Shown: positions 8,127 to 15,875 of the stretch, piece after piece
Numbering within the stretch: the stretch's first letter is position 1
Layout: the number at the start of each line of letters is the position of its first letter
Source of the DNA: G963664225 sp964538065
Lineage (GTDB): Bacteria > Verrucomicrobiota > Verrucomicrobiia > Limisphaerales > UBA1319
Assembly: GCA_964538065.1 (NCBI GenBank)
Contig: CAZIDG010000093.1
Span: 1 to 16,675 of the forward strand
DNA: 16,675 nucleotides
Direction of reading: 5' to 3'
Program-made: the position numbers and the translations under genes
The notes under the pieces: generated by a model
The model's database searches: none
Told to the model about the DNA's origin: nothing
The model's input: the letters and a program-made list of their open reading frames with translations, nothing else

Positions 8127-8158
8127 AATAAAAAGAAAGGGCTGGTTTTCACCAGCCC
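8127..8158 (-). terminator. Intrinsic terminator of the ndk unit
   Basis: On the minus strand: GGGCTGG, loop TGAAAA, CCAGCCC, then TTTCTTTTTATT. Seven GC-rich perfect pairs and an immediate T-tract make a textbook rho-independent terminator. It starts 31 bases after the NDK stop codon and lies upstream of the signal-peptide gene on the same strand, so the two units are transcribed separately. Confidence 0.9.
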
Positions 8159-8189
8159 CATCGAAAACAGGAATAAGGAGGGAGGAAAG

Positions 8190-9371
8190 TTACTTCACCC
8201 CGTAAAACTCCTCGACAACCTGACGGAAATTGTTGTTCTGCGCACCGATGATCTTCATCTCGCGTCTGGCATTTTCCTCGGAATCGCTGGCATGAGCCGC
8301 ATTGACCATGATGGTCTGGCCGAACTCACGACGAATCGATCCCGGAGGCGCCTTGGAAGGATCGGTGGGGCCGAGCACCTCACGAATCTTACGCACGGCA
8401 TCCAACCCTTCATAAACCAGGGCGATGCATTTTTCTGTACCCGGCTGAGGCTTCAACTCCGGAGGGCACGCACTGGGAGTGCTGCCAGCCATGAATTTGA
8501 TGATGCTTTCAAACTGGTTGTCCCCCAAAATGGGACCGATCAACTGGCCAACCTTCTCGGTGACCTCGACAGGGATATCGAACTTAAACTCAGCCTCGAG
8601 TGCGGTTTTGGCACGGGAAGCAGCCACACCATTGAGCTTGGTGTGCAGCACCTCACGAACCGGACCGTAAAACTCCTCCGCCTGAGCCACACTCATGCGC
8701 AGGACTTTGATTCCCACAATGAACAAACCTGTCCTGGAGAAGAAATCAATCACATTGCCAGGGCGGCCGGTCGGGAACCGGAAATTATCCGGCTTGATCA
8801 AGACAAGCGTACGTTGTGGCTTGGCATCACCGGGATATTCCATGACATCCTCGAGGACACTGCCATTCGGATTGGCATGGCGAGCCCACAATTTGAGTTT
8901 TTTCTCCGCCTCACGTTCGTTTGGAGCCGCAAGGACGGCAGGTTCGAAATAACGCAGCTTGGTGTGTTGATGATCCTCAAACACAATGTCCCCATAGGTG
9001 TCGCGAATGGTTTCGCCACCCAGGCGGTCGGCACTGAAGTTTCCGACAACCGCACGCACCTTATTTACCGCATCCTCCCCCTTGAAGAGGAGCATCATCA
9101 CGCGCTGACGTCGTTTGCGAGTGGGATCACTCACAAAAAACTGCTGCACATAATCCCGGATGAGTTCCTGGATGCGTCGGTCCTGTTTGTCTTCAGCGGA
9201 GACCAGGATGGAGGCATATTCCTTCACCAACTCGGGCGAAGGCGAAAACATCTGGGCCGCCACCAGTTCCAGACCGGTGCGGGCGATTAATCGAGCTAAA
9301 ATACCACCAGTCCTCGACTTATGAAGCGAGTACGGCGTGATAATTGCGTATGCTAACTGTTCTGAAGCCAT
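8190..9371 (-). CDS. ndk: Tandem nucleoside diphosphate kinase, first domain inactive
   Basis: A 393-residue protein of two NDK-fold domains; ordinary NDKs have about 140 residues. NDK moves the gamma-phosphate from NTPs to NDPs through a phospho-histidine. The second domain (about 186-378) keeps the chemistry: TLVLIKPD (Lys193), GSIRREFG, and NAAHASDS with the catalytic His360. It carries about 50 extra residues (roughly 240-310) before KCIALVYEGLDAV. The first domain (about 6-162) aligns by AYAIITPY, LLFKGEDAVNKVRAVVG and GGETIRDTYG. Its KPD is TPY, and the NxxHGSDS segment aligns to AVLAAPNE, so the catalytic His is lost. The first half is therefore probably structural or regulatory. The gene starts 5 bases after the stop of the zinc-ribbon gene. 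Confidence 0.93.
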   Translation of the reverse strand: MASEQLAYAIITPYSLHKSRTGGILARLIARTGLELVAAQMFSPSPELVKEYASILVSAEDKQDRRIQELIRDYVQQFFVSDPTRKRRQRVMMLLFKGEDAVNKVRAVVGNFSADRLGGETIRDTYGDIVFEDHQHTKLRYFEPAVLAAPNEREAEKKLKLWARHANPNGSVLEDVMEYPGDAKPQRTLVLIKPDNFRFPTGRPGNVIDFFSRTGLFIVGIKVLRMSVAQAEEFYGPVREVLHTKLNGVAASRAKTALEAEFKFDIPVEVTEKVGQLIGPILGDNQFESIIKFMAGSTPSACPPELKPQPGTEKCIALVYEGLDAVRKIREVLGPTDPSKAPPGSIRREFGQTIMVNAAHASDSEENARREMKIIGAQNNNFRQVVEEFYGVK

Positions 9372-9376
9372 ATAAT

Positions 9377-9574
9377 TTAACTTGCCGGCGTTGTTGGAGC
9401 TGCTGGCGCCCCCTCAGCAGGGACAGCCACCTTGCCGCCAATGATCTTAAACATGACAGCCCCACAGGTCGGGCATTTACCCTTAATCGCCTTCCGGCCG
9501 TTTTTCATTATTTCCTCGAAGGCTTCGGCAATTTCCTTCTTGGCCTTGCATTTAACACAATAACCTTCAGGCAT
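9377..9574 (-). CDS. Small zinc-ribbon protein (DUF5679-like)
   Basis: A 65-residue protein with two CxxC knuckles, Cys6/Cys9 in MPEGYCVKCK and Cys34/Cys37 in KGKCPTCGAVMFKI, spaced as a zinc ribbon. The N-terminal block, with KNGRKAIKGKCPTCG, closely recalls the DUF5679 family, small proteins of unknown function that often stand alone or as a domain in larger proteins. The last 20 residues are an Ala/Pro/Thr-rich tail (VPAEGAPAAPTTPAS) that looks disordered. It is the first gene of a unit with the tandem NDK, only 5 bases apart, so co-expression is almost certain. A nucleic-acid or protein contact role is possible but unproven. No Shine-Dalgarno is visible. Confidence 0.85.
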   Translation of the reverse strand: MPEGYCVKCKAKKEIAEAFEEIMKNGRKAIKGKCPTCGAVMFKIIGGKVAVPAEGAPAAPTTPAS

Positions 9575-9591
9575 AGGTTGAATAATGGCGG

Positions 9592-9608
9592 AGCAGCTTC
9601 ATGCTGCT
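9592..9608 (-). repeat. Leader inverted repeat before zinc-ribbon gene
   Basis: AGCAGC, loop of five bases, GCTGCT: six perfect pairs in the presumed 5' leader, 18 bases upstream of the ATG at 9574. It lies between the candidate promoter and the start codon. It may be an operator or leader hairpin. There is no T-tract. Confidence 0.35.
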
Positions 9609-9624
9609 TTGCCATGTTGAAATT

Positions 9625-9654
9625 AGCTTATTAGGCCGATTATCGCCACGTCAA
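9625..9654 (-). promoter_or_regulatory. Candidate sigma-70-like promoter for the ndk unit
   Basis: On the minus strand TTGACG (9654-9649) is followed by TAATAA after 15 bases (9633-9628) or TAAGCT after 18 bases (9630-9625). Neither spacing is the ideal 17. It is placed about 50 bases upstream of the zinc-ribbon ATG, which is a sensible position, but the match is only moderate. Confidence 0.3.
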
Positions 9655-9948
9655 CAGCGAAAAGACATGGAATAGACCGTCAACCACCCCCACCCTAAAT
9701 TAACGGAGCAATTCATGTGCCACTTTTACCCTCCCCTTCCCCCCAATTTCCATTCCTGTATTTTCAAGGGAAACCACTGCCCGAAACCTTCACTCACACG
9801 TAATATCTTTACATTCTGATAGTTACAGGCTCTATCGCCCATTGTATTATCATCAACATCAGACAGGTTCCCTGGATGAATTTTAATGTGAACGAGATGG
9901 GGGTATTCCACTCCGCCTGCAACAAGCAAAACCCTAAATCATCACCGA

Positions 9949-10629
9949 CTATCGCCCTGAAACGATTCTTTTTTTGTGGCACTCACGCCGACGCCACTTC
10001 TTTTCCAAGCGATTCAATTCCCCACGCAAAGCAACTTCAGCGGACCAACCTTTTGATTGGGCATATGCCACCAAGGCCAGCAGGGTTCTTCCCAAAAGGC
10101 GTCGATCGGGCTGAATGTCCACCGCCGTCAAATCGCCTGTTTCACACAGGCCAGCCTTGCGAGCCTTTTTGGCAAGTTTCTCAGCACGCATCAGGGAAGG
10201 CAGATGTCGGGGAATCCCATCCAGAGCTGAGGCTCGTGCATGGCGCGTCCCATCCTTCTCCGTTTTTTTGATCCGGTCCCATTGAGCCCAAATCGCATCA
10301 ATCGATTTGACCTTGGAATCGCCGAAAACATGGGGATGACGGCGAATGAGTTTCTCGACGAGGGTGGCGGCAACCTGCTCGAAATTGAAAGCGCCGCGTT
10401 CACTGGCCAATTGAGCATGAAAAACAACCTGTAACAAGACGTCACCCAACTCCTCCAGCATCTCCTGGTCATCCCCCGCCTCAATGGCGTCCAGCAGTTC
10501 GTACACCTCCTCGACCGCGTGGAGTCCAATGGATCGATGGTTCTGCTCCTGATCCCAGGGGCACCCACCGGGACCACGCAAACGCGCCATGACCTCGAGG
10601 AGTGCATTAATGGCAGGCTTCTTCTTCAT
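9949..10629 (-). CDS. mazG: MazG nucleotide pyrophosphohydrolase, eroded second domain
   Basis: A 226-residue MazG-type enzyme that hydrolyses NTPs to NMP and pyrophosphate, thought to clean up aberrant nucleotides and influence ppGpp-linked survival. The first all-alpha domain is well kept: GCPWDQEQ (22-29), HAVEEVYELLDAIE with the EExxE acidic set (Glu40, Glu41, Glu44), EELGDVLLQVVFHA with Glu59, Glu60 and Asp63, and KLIRRHPHVFGD. The second domain is shortened: after MRAEKLAKKARKAGL the usual EExxE helix is missing, and the ELGDLLF block reads LLGRTLLALVAYA, without its acidic pair. E. coli MazG has 263 residues and its second domain is the active one, so activity here would have to come from domain 1. 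It starts 1 base after the proB stop. Confidence 0.9.
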   Translation of the reverse strand: MKKKPAINALLEVMARLRGPGGCPWDQEQNHRSIGLHAVEEVYELLDAIEAGDDQEMLEELGDVLLQVVFHAQLASERGAFNFEQVAATLVEKLIRRHPHVFGDSKVKSIDAIWAQWDRIKKTEKDGTRHARASALDGIPRHLPSLMRAEKLAKKARKAGLCETGDLTAVDIQPDRRLLGRTLLALVAYAQSKGWSAEVALRGELNRLEKKWRRRECHKKRIVSGR

Positions 10630-10630
10630 G

Positions 10631-11707
10631 TTATAATATTACCAGGTTATCGCGGTGGACGACCTCAACGGTGGATTTTTTGCGACATGGAAAGTCGTGA
10701 GAGCCAAAAGCAGTGATTCCGCGTGCGAACTCCGTACCATCCGCATCGCAAATCCGCACAATGTCGCCGGACGCAAAATCACCCTCAAAGCGGATGACAC
10801 CCACCGGCAGGAGGCTTTTACCTCCCTCACGCAGGGCCTTGCGAGCTCCATCATCCACAAACAACACTCCCTTGGGGTGGTGGAAAAAGGCGATCCATCG
10901 TTTGCGTCCGCGCATCTTGTAAGGACGCGGAACGAACAAAGTGCCTTCATCATGCCCCTTCAACACGGAATCGAGCACGGTCTTCTTGCGTCCACTGGCA
11001 ATCACCAACGGAATGCCTGAACGAATGACAATCTTGGCTGCCTGGATCTTGGATTCCATTCCCCCTACAGCCGTAACGCTGGTGGTGCCTCCCGCCATTT
11101 TTTCCACGGAGGAATCCAGTTTATCCACCTTGGAAAGGACCCTGCAGGCAGGGCTCCCAAAGTTTTCCATCAATCCATCCACTGTGGTGAGAATCACCAA
11201 TAAATCAGCCGGCAGGAGTGAGGCCACCAATGCCGAAAGCTTATCATTATCCCCAAACTTGAGTTCCGTAATGGAGACCGCATCGTTTTCGTTAATGATG
11301 GGGATGACGCCGCGGTGAAGAAGAGTGATCAAGGTGTTGCGAGCATTGAGATGGCGTTCATGATGTTCCAGGTCATCATGAGTGAGCAACACCTGGGCAA
11401 CATGCAATCCGTGCTTCTCGAAGAGAGTTTCGTAGATCGCCATGAGACGTGACTGCCCCACGGCTGCACAGGCCTGCAACTCAGCCAACTCAGTGGGACG
11501 CCGTTCGAACCCAAGGGCACCCATGCCGGCACCCACCGCCCCTGAAGTGACCATCAGGATTTCCCGTCCCTGCTTGCGTTGGGCGGAAACCTGAGCCACC
11601 AACTGTTCCATTTGGGCCAAATCGGGCTGTTTCCGGCTGTCGGTAAGGACGCCGGTCCCCAATTTGACCACAATTCGACTCACATTCTTAAGCAACTCCT
11701 GCCGCAT
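10631..11707 (-). CDS. proB: Glutamate 5-kinase
   Basis: A 358-residue glutamate 5-kinase, the first step of proline synthesis: glutamate plus ATP to glutamyl-5-phosphate in the cytosol. The amino-acid kinase domain (about 1-255) shows IVVKLGTGVLT (12-22), VTSGAVGAGMGALG, IPIINENDAVS and FGDNDKLSALVAS, then GGMESKIQAAKI. A C-terminal PUA domain (about 275-350) includes GARKALREGGKSLLPVGV and FASGDIVRICDADG. Length is normal for the ProB form with PUA (about 360-370). The usual partner proA is not adjacent; mazG follows instead with a 1-base gap, and lnt lies 82 bases upstream on the same strand. The ATG at 11707 has no strong Shine-Dalgarno. Confidence 0.97.
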   Translation of the reverse strand: MRQELLKNVSRIVVKLGTGVLTDSRKQPDLAQMEQLVAQVSAQRKQGREILMVTSGAVGAGMGALGFERRPTELAELQACAAVGQSRLMAIYETLFEKHGLHVAQVLLTHDDLEHHERHLNARNTLITLLHRGVIPIINENDAVSITELKFGDNDKLSALVASLLPADLLVILTTVDGLMENFGSPACRVLSKVDKLDSSVEKMAGGTTSVTAVGGMESKIQAAKIVIRSGIPLVIASGRKKTVLDSVLKGHDEGTLFVPRPYKMRGRKRWIAFFHHPKGVLFVDDGARKALREGGKSLLPVGVIRFEGDFASGDIVRICDADGTEFARGITAFGSHDFPCRKKSTVEVVHRDNLVIL

Positions 11708-11789
11708 AACCTATGGGTAGCTATCAAAAGGAGAGAAAAATGTCGAGAATCGTATGAAGTAACCGGCGAAGGGGGTACACCACAAAGCA

Positions 11790-13454
11790 TCAGGATGGCA
11801 ATGCAGAGGATGCTGTTCGTTGGCGTTTCACGATGAGGATCCCCCCCAGCCCTATGGTGAAAATGAAGCACAAGCACCCCAAACCATCGCCAAGGCGATG
11901 AAAGACCGTGGGACGGAGGGTGTTATTTTTCCCATAGACCGGCACCTGGGCCACTTTAAAGCCAGCGCCATATATGTCTTTCGAGTCACCAAAATACACC
12001 TCGTGCATGCCCCCCAGAGGATCCACCCAGCAAGTCAGCCCGTTATTGGCACATCGAACGAGCGGCACACCATTCTCCACGGCACGAAACACGGCATTGG
12101 CAGCATGCTGCCACTGAGCCGCACTCTCGCCAAACCAGCCGTTGTTGGTCAGGTTGACCAGAAAATCGGTATCGTCTGCCACAGCTTTGCGAGCAACATC
12201 ACAAAAGACGTCCTCAAAACAGATGAGCGAAGACACCTCCACCCCCAGCGAAGGCATGCGGAACGGTACCGGATGCGTTCCTGGCTTGAATCCGTCCCCT
12301 GTGGGAATCAACCACTTAAGAAAAGGAAGGTATTGCTGCAGTGGCACATATTCACCAAAAATTACGAGCTTCTGCTTCCGATATTGGGACACCAGATCAC
12401 CGGATGGACTCACCAAAAAACTGCTGTTGAAGAACACATAATCATCAGGCGTCCGTTGATGCGGAGCCGGTTCTGCATCATCGGCGCCCACAATCATCCA
12501 GGTGCCATACTCCAAGGCCAGATTCGTAACACCACGACAGGTAAATTCGGGGTCATAACGTAGGACATTGGGAATGGCGGCCTCCGGCCAGAGCAGCAGG
12601 TCCGGCTTGATAGCCAAGGCCGTTTTCGAAAGTTGAATCAGTTTATTGAATCGGTTGGTATTTTCAGACGCATCCCAGATAAGATTCTGAGGTATACTAG
12701 GTTGCACCAGAGCCACTTTCACTGTGCGAGAGGCCACGGGAGCATGGCGCATACGGTGGTACCCCACTGCATAGAGAGCCATCACCAACACAAGAGGCAT
12801 GACGATGGGGGGAAGGAAATTTCTCCAGCCAGGACGATGCATGCCACGAAGGGAACAAACACCCTGTAACAAACCAAGGGAAAACCAGACCATCAAGAAC
12901 GAGAGCCCGGCGGTTCCTGTCCAGGCACACATTTGAATCAATGGAAGCATCTGGTACTGCGATACGGCCAGGTTGTTCCAGGGAAAACCGCTTAGAAACC
13001 ATCCCCGCAAGTTCTCCAACCCCACCCAAGCCGTAGCGCCCGCCAAGGCCCAGCCTTGTTGACGAAGCCATCCGGTGGTGGCTTGGGTTTCATGGCCCCC
13101 GAGCAATCCCGCCGGAGCCATCCGCCAGCACATCCATGCCCAAGTTGCAGGAAACAGCGCAAGATACGCGCTCAACGCAAACCAGGCCGCCAATGCGCCG
13201 ATGAACACGGGATTATAGAGGAGCCAGTAGAGCGACAGGAGGCTATAAACCAAACCAGCCGCATAACCCAAGGAAAAGGGTTGCCGGGCGGCATTTGTCC
13301 CGGCAACATAAAGCACCAGGCCGGGAGCCAGCCACCCCAAACCTGCAATCCCAACTGCGGGAAAAGCACAAGCCCAGATCACCCCCGCCAACACAGCGGG
13401 GATGAGGCCTGTCTGCAGCCATTGATGTTTTTTAAGGAATAAAACCACACGCAC
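11790..13454 (-). CDS. lnt: Apolipoprotein N-acyltransferase
   Basis: A 554-residue inner-membrane enzyme that adds the third acyl chain to the N-terminal Cys of lipoproteins, with phospholipid as donor. About six membrane segments fill residues 15-235, including a Trp-rich turn (GWFLSGFPWNNLAVSQYQ) typical of Lnt. The periplasmic CN-hydrolase domain (about 245-515) has the Glu-Lys-Cys triad: Glu291 in LLLWPEAAIP, Lys360 in YRKQKLVIFGEYVP, and Cys412 in SLICFEDVF. A final hydrophobic segment (CLCFIFTIGLGGILIV) anchors the C-terminus. The start is GTG, 13454 or 13448; GAGG lies 4 or 10 bases before these. Lnt implies a cell with an outer membrane. It lies downstream of phoB in the same direction, 142 bases away. 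Confidence 0.96.
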   Translation of the reverse strand: MRVVLFLKKHQWLQTGLIPAVLAGVIWACAFPAVGIAGLGWLAPGLVLYVAGTNAARQPFSLGYAAGLVYSLLSLYWLLYNPVFIGALAAWFALSAYLALFPATWAWMCWRMAPAGLLGGHETQATTGWLRQQGWALAGATAWVGLENLRGWFLSGFPWNNLAVSQYQMLPLIQMCAWTGTAGLSFLMVWFSLGLLQGVCSLRGMHRPGWRNFLPPIVMPLVLVMALYAVGYHRMRHAPVASRTVKVALVQPSIPQNLIWDASENTNRFNKLIQLSKTALAIKPDLLLWPEAAIPNVLRYDPEFTCRGVTNLALEYGTWMIVGADDAEPAPHQRTPDDYVFFNSSFLVSPSGDLVSQYRKQKLVIFGEYVPLQQYLPFLKWLIPTGDGFKPGTHPVPFRMPSLGVEVSSLICFEDVFCDVARKAVADDTDFLVNLTNNGWFGESAAQWQHAANAVFRAVENGVPLVRCANNGLTCWVDPLGGMHEVYFGDSKDIYGAGFKVAQVPVYGKNNTLRPTVFHRLGDGLGCLCFIFTIGLGGILIVKRQRTASSALPS

Positions 13455-13461
13455 CTCGCAA

Positions 13462-13480
13462 CTGTTCCTTTATTGAACAG
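13462..13480 (-). promoter_or_regulatory. Hairpin in the lnt leader
   Basis: On the minus strand CTGTTC, loop AATAAAG, GAACAG: six perfect pairs, ending 7 bases before the GTG at 13454. The AAAGGA that could act as a ribosome site lies at the loop and right arm. A second, weaker pair (CACCC and GGGTG with a 12-base loop, 13484-13505) lies just upstream. It may tune lnt translation or be a weak stop after phoB; there is no T-tract. Confidence 0.3.
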
Positions 13481-13596
13481 CCGCACCCATACGGTAATAC
13501 GGGTGGTGGAGGCGTCAGGCAATCAAAGAATGCTTTTCTACAGGTCTACGGTGTCCAAGATGGCACCAATCCTCACAACACCTTCTACCCAAGGGA

Positions 13597-14289
13597 TTAC
13601 GCTTCATGGTCGGCCATAAAACGATAACCCACGTTACGTACCGTGCCGAGGAATCGGGCTGCGGGACCCAGTTTTTCCCGCAAGCGACGCATATGGGTAT
13701 CGACCGTGCGGGTATCGATGGGGCTATCATATTCCCACACATCCTGCAGGAGCTTATCACGTGATTGGACGCGGCCACGGCGTTGAACAAGGACAGACAG
13801 CAATTTGAACTCGGTGGCCGTCAGATCGATCACCCTGCCCTTCAGAGTGACTTGATGACGGGGAATATCCACAACAAGGTTGCCGATCTGGTATTGGTCG
13901 ACCACCTCCGCCTCCGCCTGGCGCCGCCGGATCACATTCTTAATCCGCAAAATGAGTTCGCGGGGACTGAATGGCTTGGTCACATAATCATCCGCCCCAA
14001 ACTCAAGGCCAAGCACACGGTCGATTTCCGCCGACTTCGCGGTCAGAATAATGACAGGGATGGTTGCTGTAGTCGCATCGGCCCGAAGGCATTTGCACAC
14101 CTCGAGACCATCGATTTCTGGAATCATCAGATCCAGGACCAGCAAATCCGGATGTTTCATACGGGCCTTTTGCAGCGCATCATTGCCACTCTCTGCCGTA
14201 ACCACTTCAAAACCCGCTCCTTTTAAATTAAAACAGAGCAACTCCAAAACGTCTGGTTCGTCATCAACAACAAGAATCTTCTGTCTCAT
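13597..14289 (-). CDS. phoB: PhoB-type response regulator
   Basis: A 230-residue OmpR/PhoB-family response regulator. The receiver domain (1-120) has the acidic pocket Asp9-Asp10, phosphoacceptor Asp53 in LLVLDLMIPEIDG, Thr83 and Lys105 in DDYVTKPFSPREL. The C-terminal winged helix (about 130-228) has LTATEFKLLSVLVQRRGRV, RTVDTHMRRLREKLG and RNVGYRFMADHEA, typical of PhoB. When phosphorylated, such regulators activate phosphate-starvation genes, usually including pst. The start overlaps the phoU stop as ATGA. No histidine kinase (phoR) follows; the next gene is lnt. Assignment as PhoB rather than another OmpR-type regulator rests on the phoU-pstBA linkage. Confidence 0.94.
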   Translation of the reverse strand: MRQKILVVDDEPDVLELLCFNLKGAGFEVVTAESGNDALQKARMKHPDLLVLDLMIPEIDGLEVCKCLRADATTATIPVIILTAKSAEIDRVLGLEFGADDYVTKPFSPRELILRIKNVIRRRQAEAEVVDQYQIGNLVVDIPRHQVTLKGRVIDLTATEFKLLSVLVQRRGRVQSRDKLLQDVWEYDSPIDTRTVDTHMRRLREKLGPAARFLGTVRNVGYRFMADHEA

Positions 14290-14987
14290 AGAACCCTTGC
14301 CTGATCTGATGTCTCCAATGTGGGTGGTTCGGTGTGTTTGACACTATGGCGAACATCCATAGCCTGGCAGAGATAGATCACTTCCTCAGCGATTGCGACG
14401 GCATGATCAGCAATGCGTTCAAGGCATTTGACAATGATCATCAGGTTGAGGCAGCGATCGATGTTGGCGCTCGAAGCCTTCATGTATCCGATCAACTCGA
14501 CCCGTTCTTTTTTGTTTAGCGCATCAACTTCGCGGTCCTTGAGGATGATGGATCGGGCAAGCTCAACATCACCATGCACAAACGCGCTCAGGGTGTGGTT
14601 GAGCATGTCCAGGACCAGCACGCCCATGCGGGGAATGTCGTGGTATTCCTTCAATGGGGGGGCCTGATTGAGTTCACGTGAACGTCGAGCGATGGTGGTG
14701 GCCTCGTCCCCAATCCGTTCCAAATCATGGGATATTTTCATGGCCATGGTAATCAGGCGCAAATCGGATGCCACGGGTCCAGAAAGGAGCAGGTTGATTG
14801 CGGTCTCGTCCAAGTCCATCTCATATTGATCGAGAATGCGATCCTGGTCGACGACGTTTGTGGCCATTTCGTCATTACGTTCAACAGCCGCACGGAGAGC
14901 CTGGCTGACGGCAATTTCCGCCCGGCTGCCCATGATGAGAAGCATTTCCTTGAGTTGAGTAAGGCTTTGATCAATGTGTCGTGGCAT
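14286..14987 (-). CDS. phoU: Phosphate signalling protein PhoU
   Basis: A 233-residue PhoU: a cytoplasmic, membrane-associated adaptor that links the Pst transporter to the PhoR/PhoB signalling pair and restrains phosphate uptake. It has two tandem three-helix repeats. Each carries the metal-binding ExxxD signature: DLERIGDEATTIARR (Glu90, Asp94) and CLERIADHAVAIAEEV (Glu190, Asp194). Other family blocks are SDLRLITMAMKISHDLERI and SANIDRCLNLMIIVKCLERI. Length is close to the usual 220-240 residues. It begins 51 bases after the pstB stop, and its own stop overlaps the phoB ATG. Confidence 0.97.
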   Translation of the reverse strand: MPRHIDQSLTQLKEMLLIMGSRAEIAVSQALRAAVERNDEMATNVVDQDRILDQYEMDLDETAINLLLSGPVASDLRLITMAMKISHDLERIGDEATTIARRSRELNQAPPLKEYHDIPRMGVLVLDMLNHTLSAFVHGDVELARSIILKDREVDALNKKERVELIGYMKASSANIDRCLNLMIIVKCLERIADHAVAIAEEVIYLCQAMDVRHSVKHTEPPTLETSDQARVL

Positions 14988-15038
14988 ATTGTTTATAGGG
15001 GTATAAGTAGTTGCTGAGCGCCAGGCTCGCAGGATGAT

Positions 15039-15875
15039 TCAGCCGAAGCGACCTGTCACATATTCCTCGGTCTGTTTGTGAATGGGATTGGTAAAAACCT
15101 TGAGCGTGGAATCGTATTCAATCAGACGTCCAAGATAGAAAAACGCCGTAAAATCGGAAATGCGGGCTGCCTGCTGCATGTTGTGGGTCACGATGACGAT
15201 GGTGAACTCCTTCTTAAGCTCAAGGATGAGCTCCTCAATCTTTGCAGTGGCAATGGGATCCAGGGCTGATGCAGGCTCATCCATTAGGATGATGGCCGGC
15301 TGAATGGCAATCGCACGGGCGATGCAGAGCCGTTGCTGCTGACCTCCGGACAAACCCAACGCAGAGGAGTGAAGGCGATCCTTGACCTCCTCCCAAAGGG
15401 CCGCCTGCCGGAGGCTTTTCTCGATCCGACCTTCAAGATCGGAACGTCTTTTTATACCGTGGAGGCGCAAGCCGTAAGCGATGTTCTCATAGATTGATTT
15501 TGGAAACGGGTTGGAACGTTGAAAAACCATGCCCACCTGCTTGCGCAATTCGATGACATCCACCTCCGGGCTGTAAATGTCCTCCCGATCAATATGAATG
15601 GAGCCACTAATGCGCACATTATCAATCAAATCATTCATCCGATTCAGGCATCGCAGGAGGGTGGACTTGCCGCAACCTGATGGACCAATGAAGGCGGTGA
15701 CCAGACGTTCCCTGATCGTGAGGGAAATGTCCTTCAAGGCCAGAGAGGAGCCGTAGTACAGGGATAAATGATCGACTTCGATCAACGGATGAGCCGACAT
15801 GGCGGCTGACGGTGTCTGCCCGTTGACGACAATATTCTGAATCACAGCGGAAGAATTCATGAGCTTAGGGTTCAT
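15039..15875 (-). CDS. pstB: Phosphate ABC transporter ATPase PstB
   Basis: A 278-residue ATP-binding subunit of the high-affinity phosphate importer PstSCAB, at the cytoplasmic face of the membrane. ABC motifs in order: Walker A GPSGCGKST (64-72), Q-loop in GMVFQRSNPFPKSIYENI (Gln119), signature LSGGQQQRLCIARA (175-188), Walker B IILMDEPASALDP (195-207) and switch His231. The FPKSIYENIAYG block is typical of PstB. The protein is about 25 residues longer than usual at the N-terminus. An internal Met at residue 26 (MSAHPLIEV, about position 15800) could be the real start, but the ATG at 15875 overlaps the pstA stop as ATGA, which favours the long form. Confidence 0.97.
   Translation of the reverse strand: MNPKLMNSSAVIQNIVVNGQTPSAAMSAHPLIEVDHLSLYYGSSLALKDISLTIRERLVTAFIGPSGCGKSTLLRCLNRMNDLIDNVRISGSIHIDREDIYSPEVDVIELRKQVGMVFQRSNPFPKSIYENIAYGLRLHGIKRRSDLEGRIEKSLRQAALWEEVKDRLHSSALGLSGGQQQRLCIARAIAIQPAIILMDEPASALDPIATAKIEELILELKKEFTIVIVTHNMQQAARISDFTAFFYLGRLIEYDSTLKVFTNPIHKQTEEYVTGRFG

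Larger units (their letters stand above)
9575..9948. other. Intergenic stretch without a convincing gene
   Basis: About 370 bases between the end of mazG and the start of the zinc-ribbon gene, both on the minus strand. The left end carries the candidate promoter and hairpin listed separately. The rest is AT-richer, with pyrimidine-rich tracts around 9680-9760. I see no tRNA, no clear terminator for mazG and no recognisable protein. A minus-strand open frame of 67 codons at 9726-9929 has no family resemblance. The stretch may hold the mazG 3' UTR and the promoter region of the ndk unit. Confidence 0.5.

Noticed and set aside
8292..9290. Plus-strand open frame of 332 codons opposite the NDK gene
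   Set aside because: It is fully antisense to a clearly homologous NDK; its length follows from codon use on the other strand and it shows no domain.
9726..9929. Minus-strand open frame of 67 codons in the gap after mazG
   Set aside because: No family resemblance, no ribosome site and atypical composition; not supported as a gene.
11728..11752. Plus-strand AAAGGAG followed by an ATG, resembling a strong translation start
   Set aside because: The frame stops after five codons (ATG to TGA at 11738-11755 region) and lies upstream of proB in antisense; likely chance.
15014..15030. GAGC/GCTC dyad between pstB and phoU
   Set aside because: Only four pairs; below what would be expected to matter.
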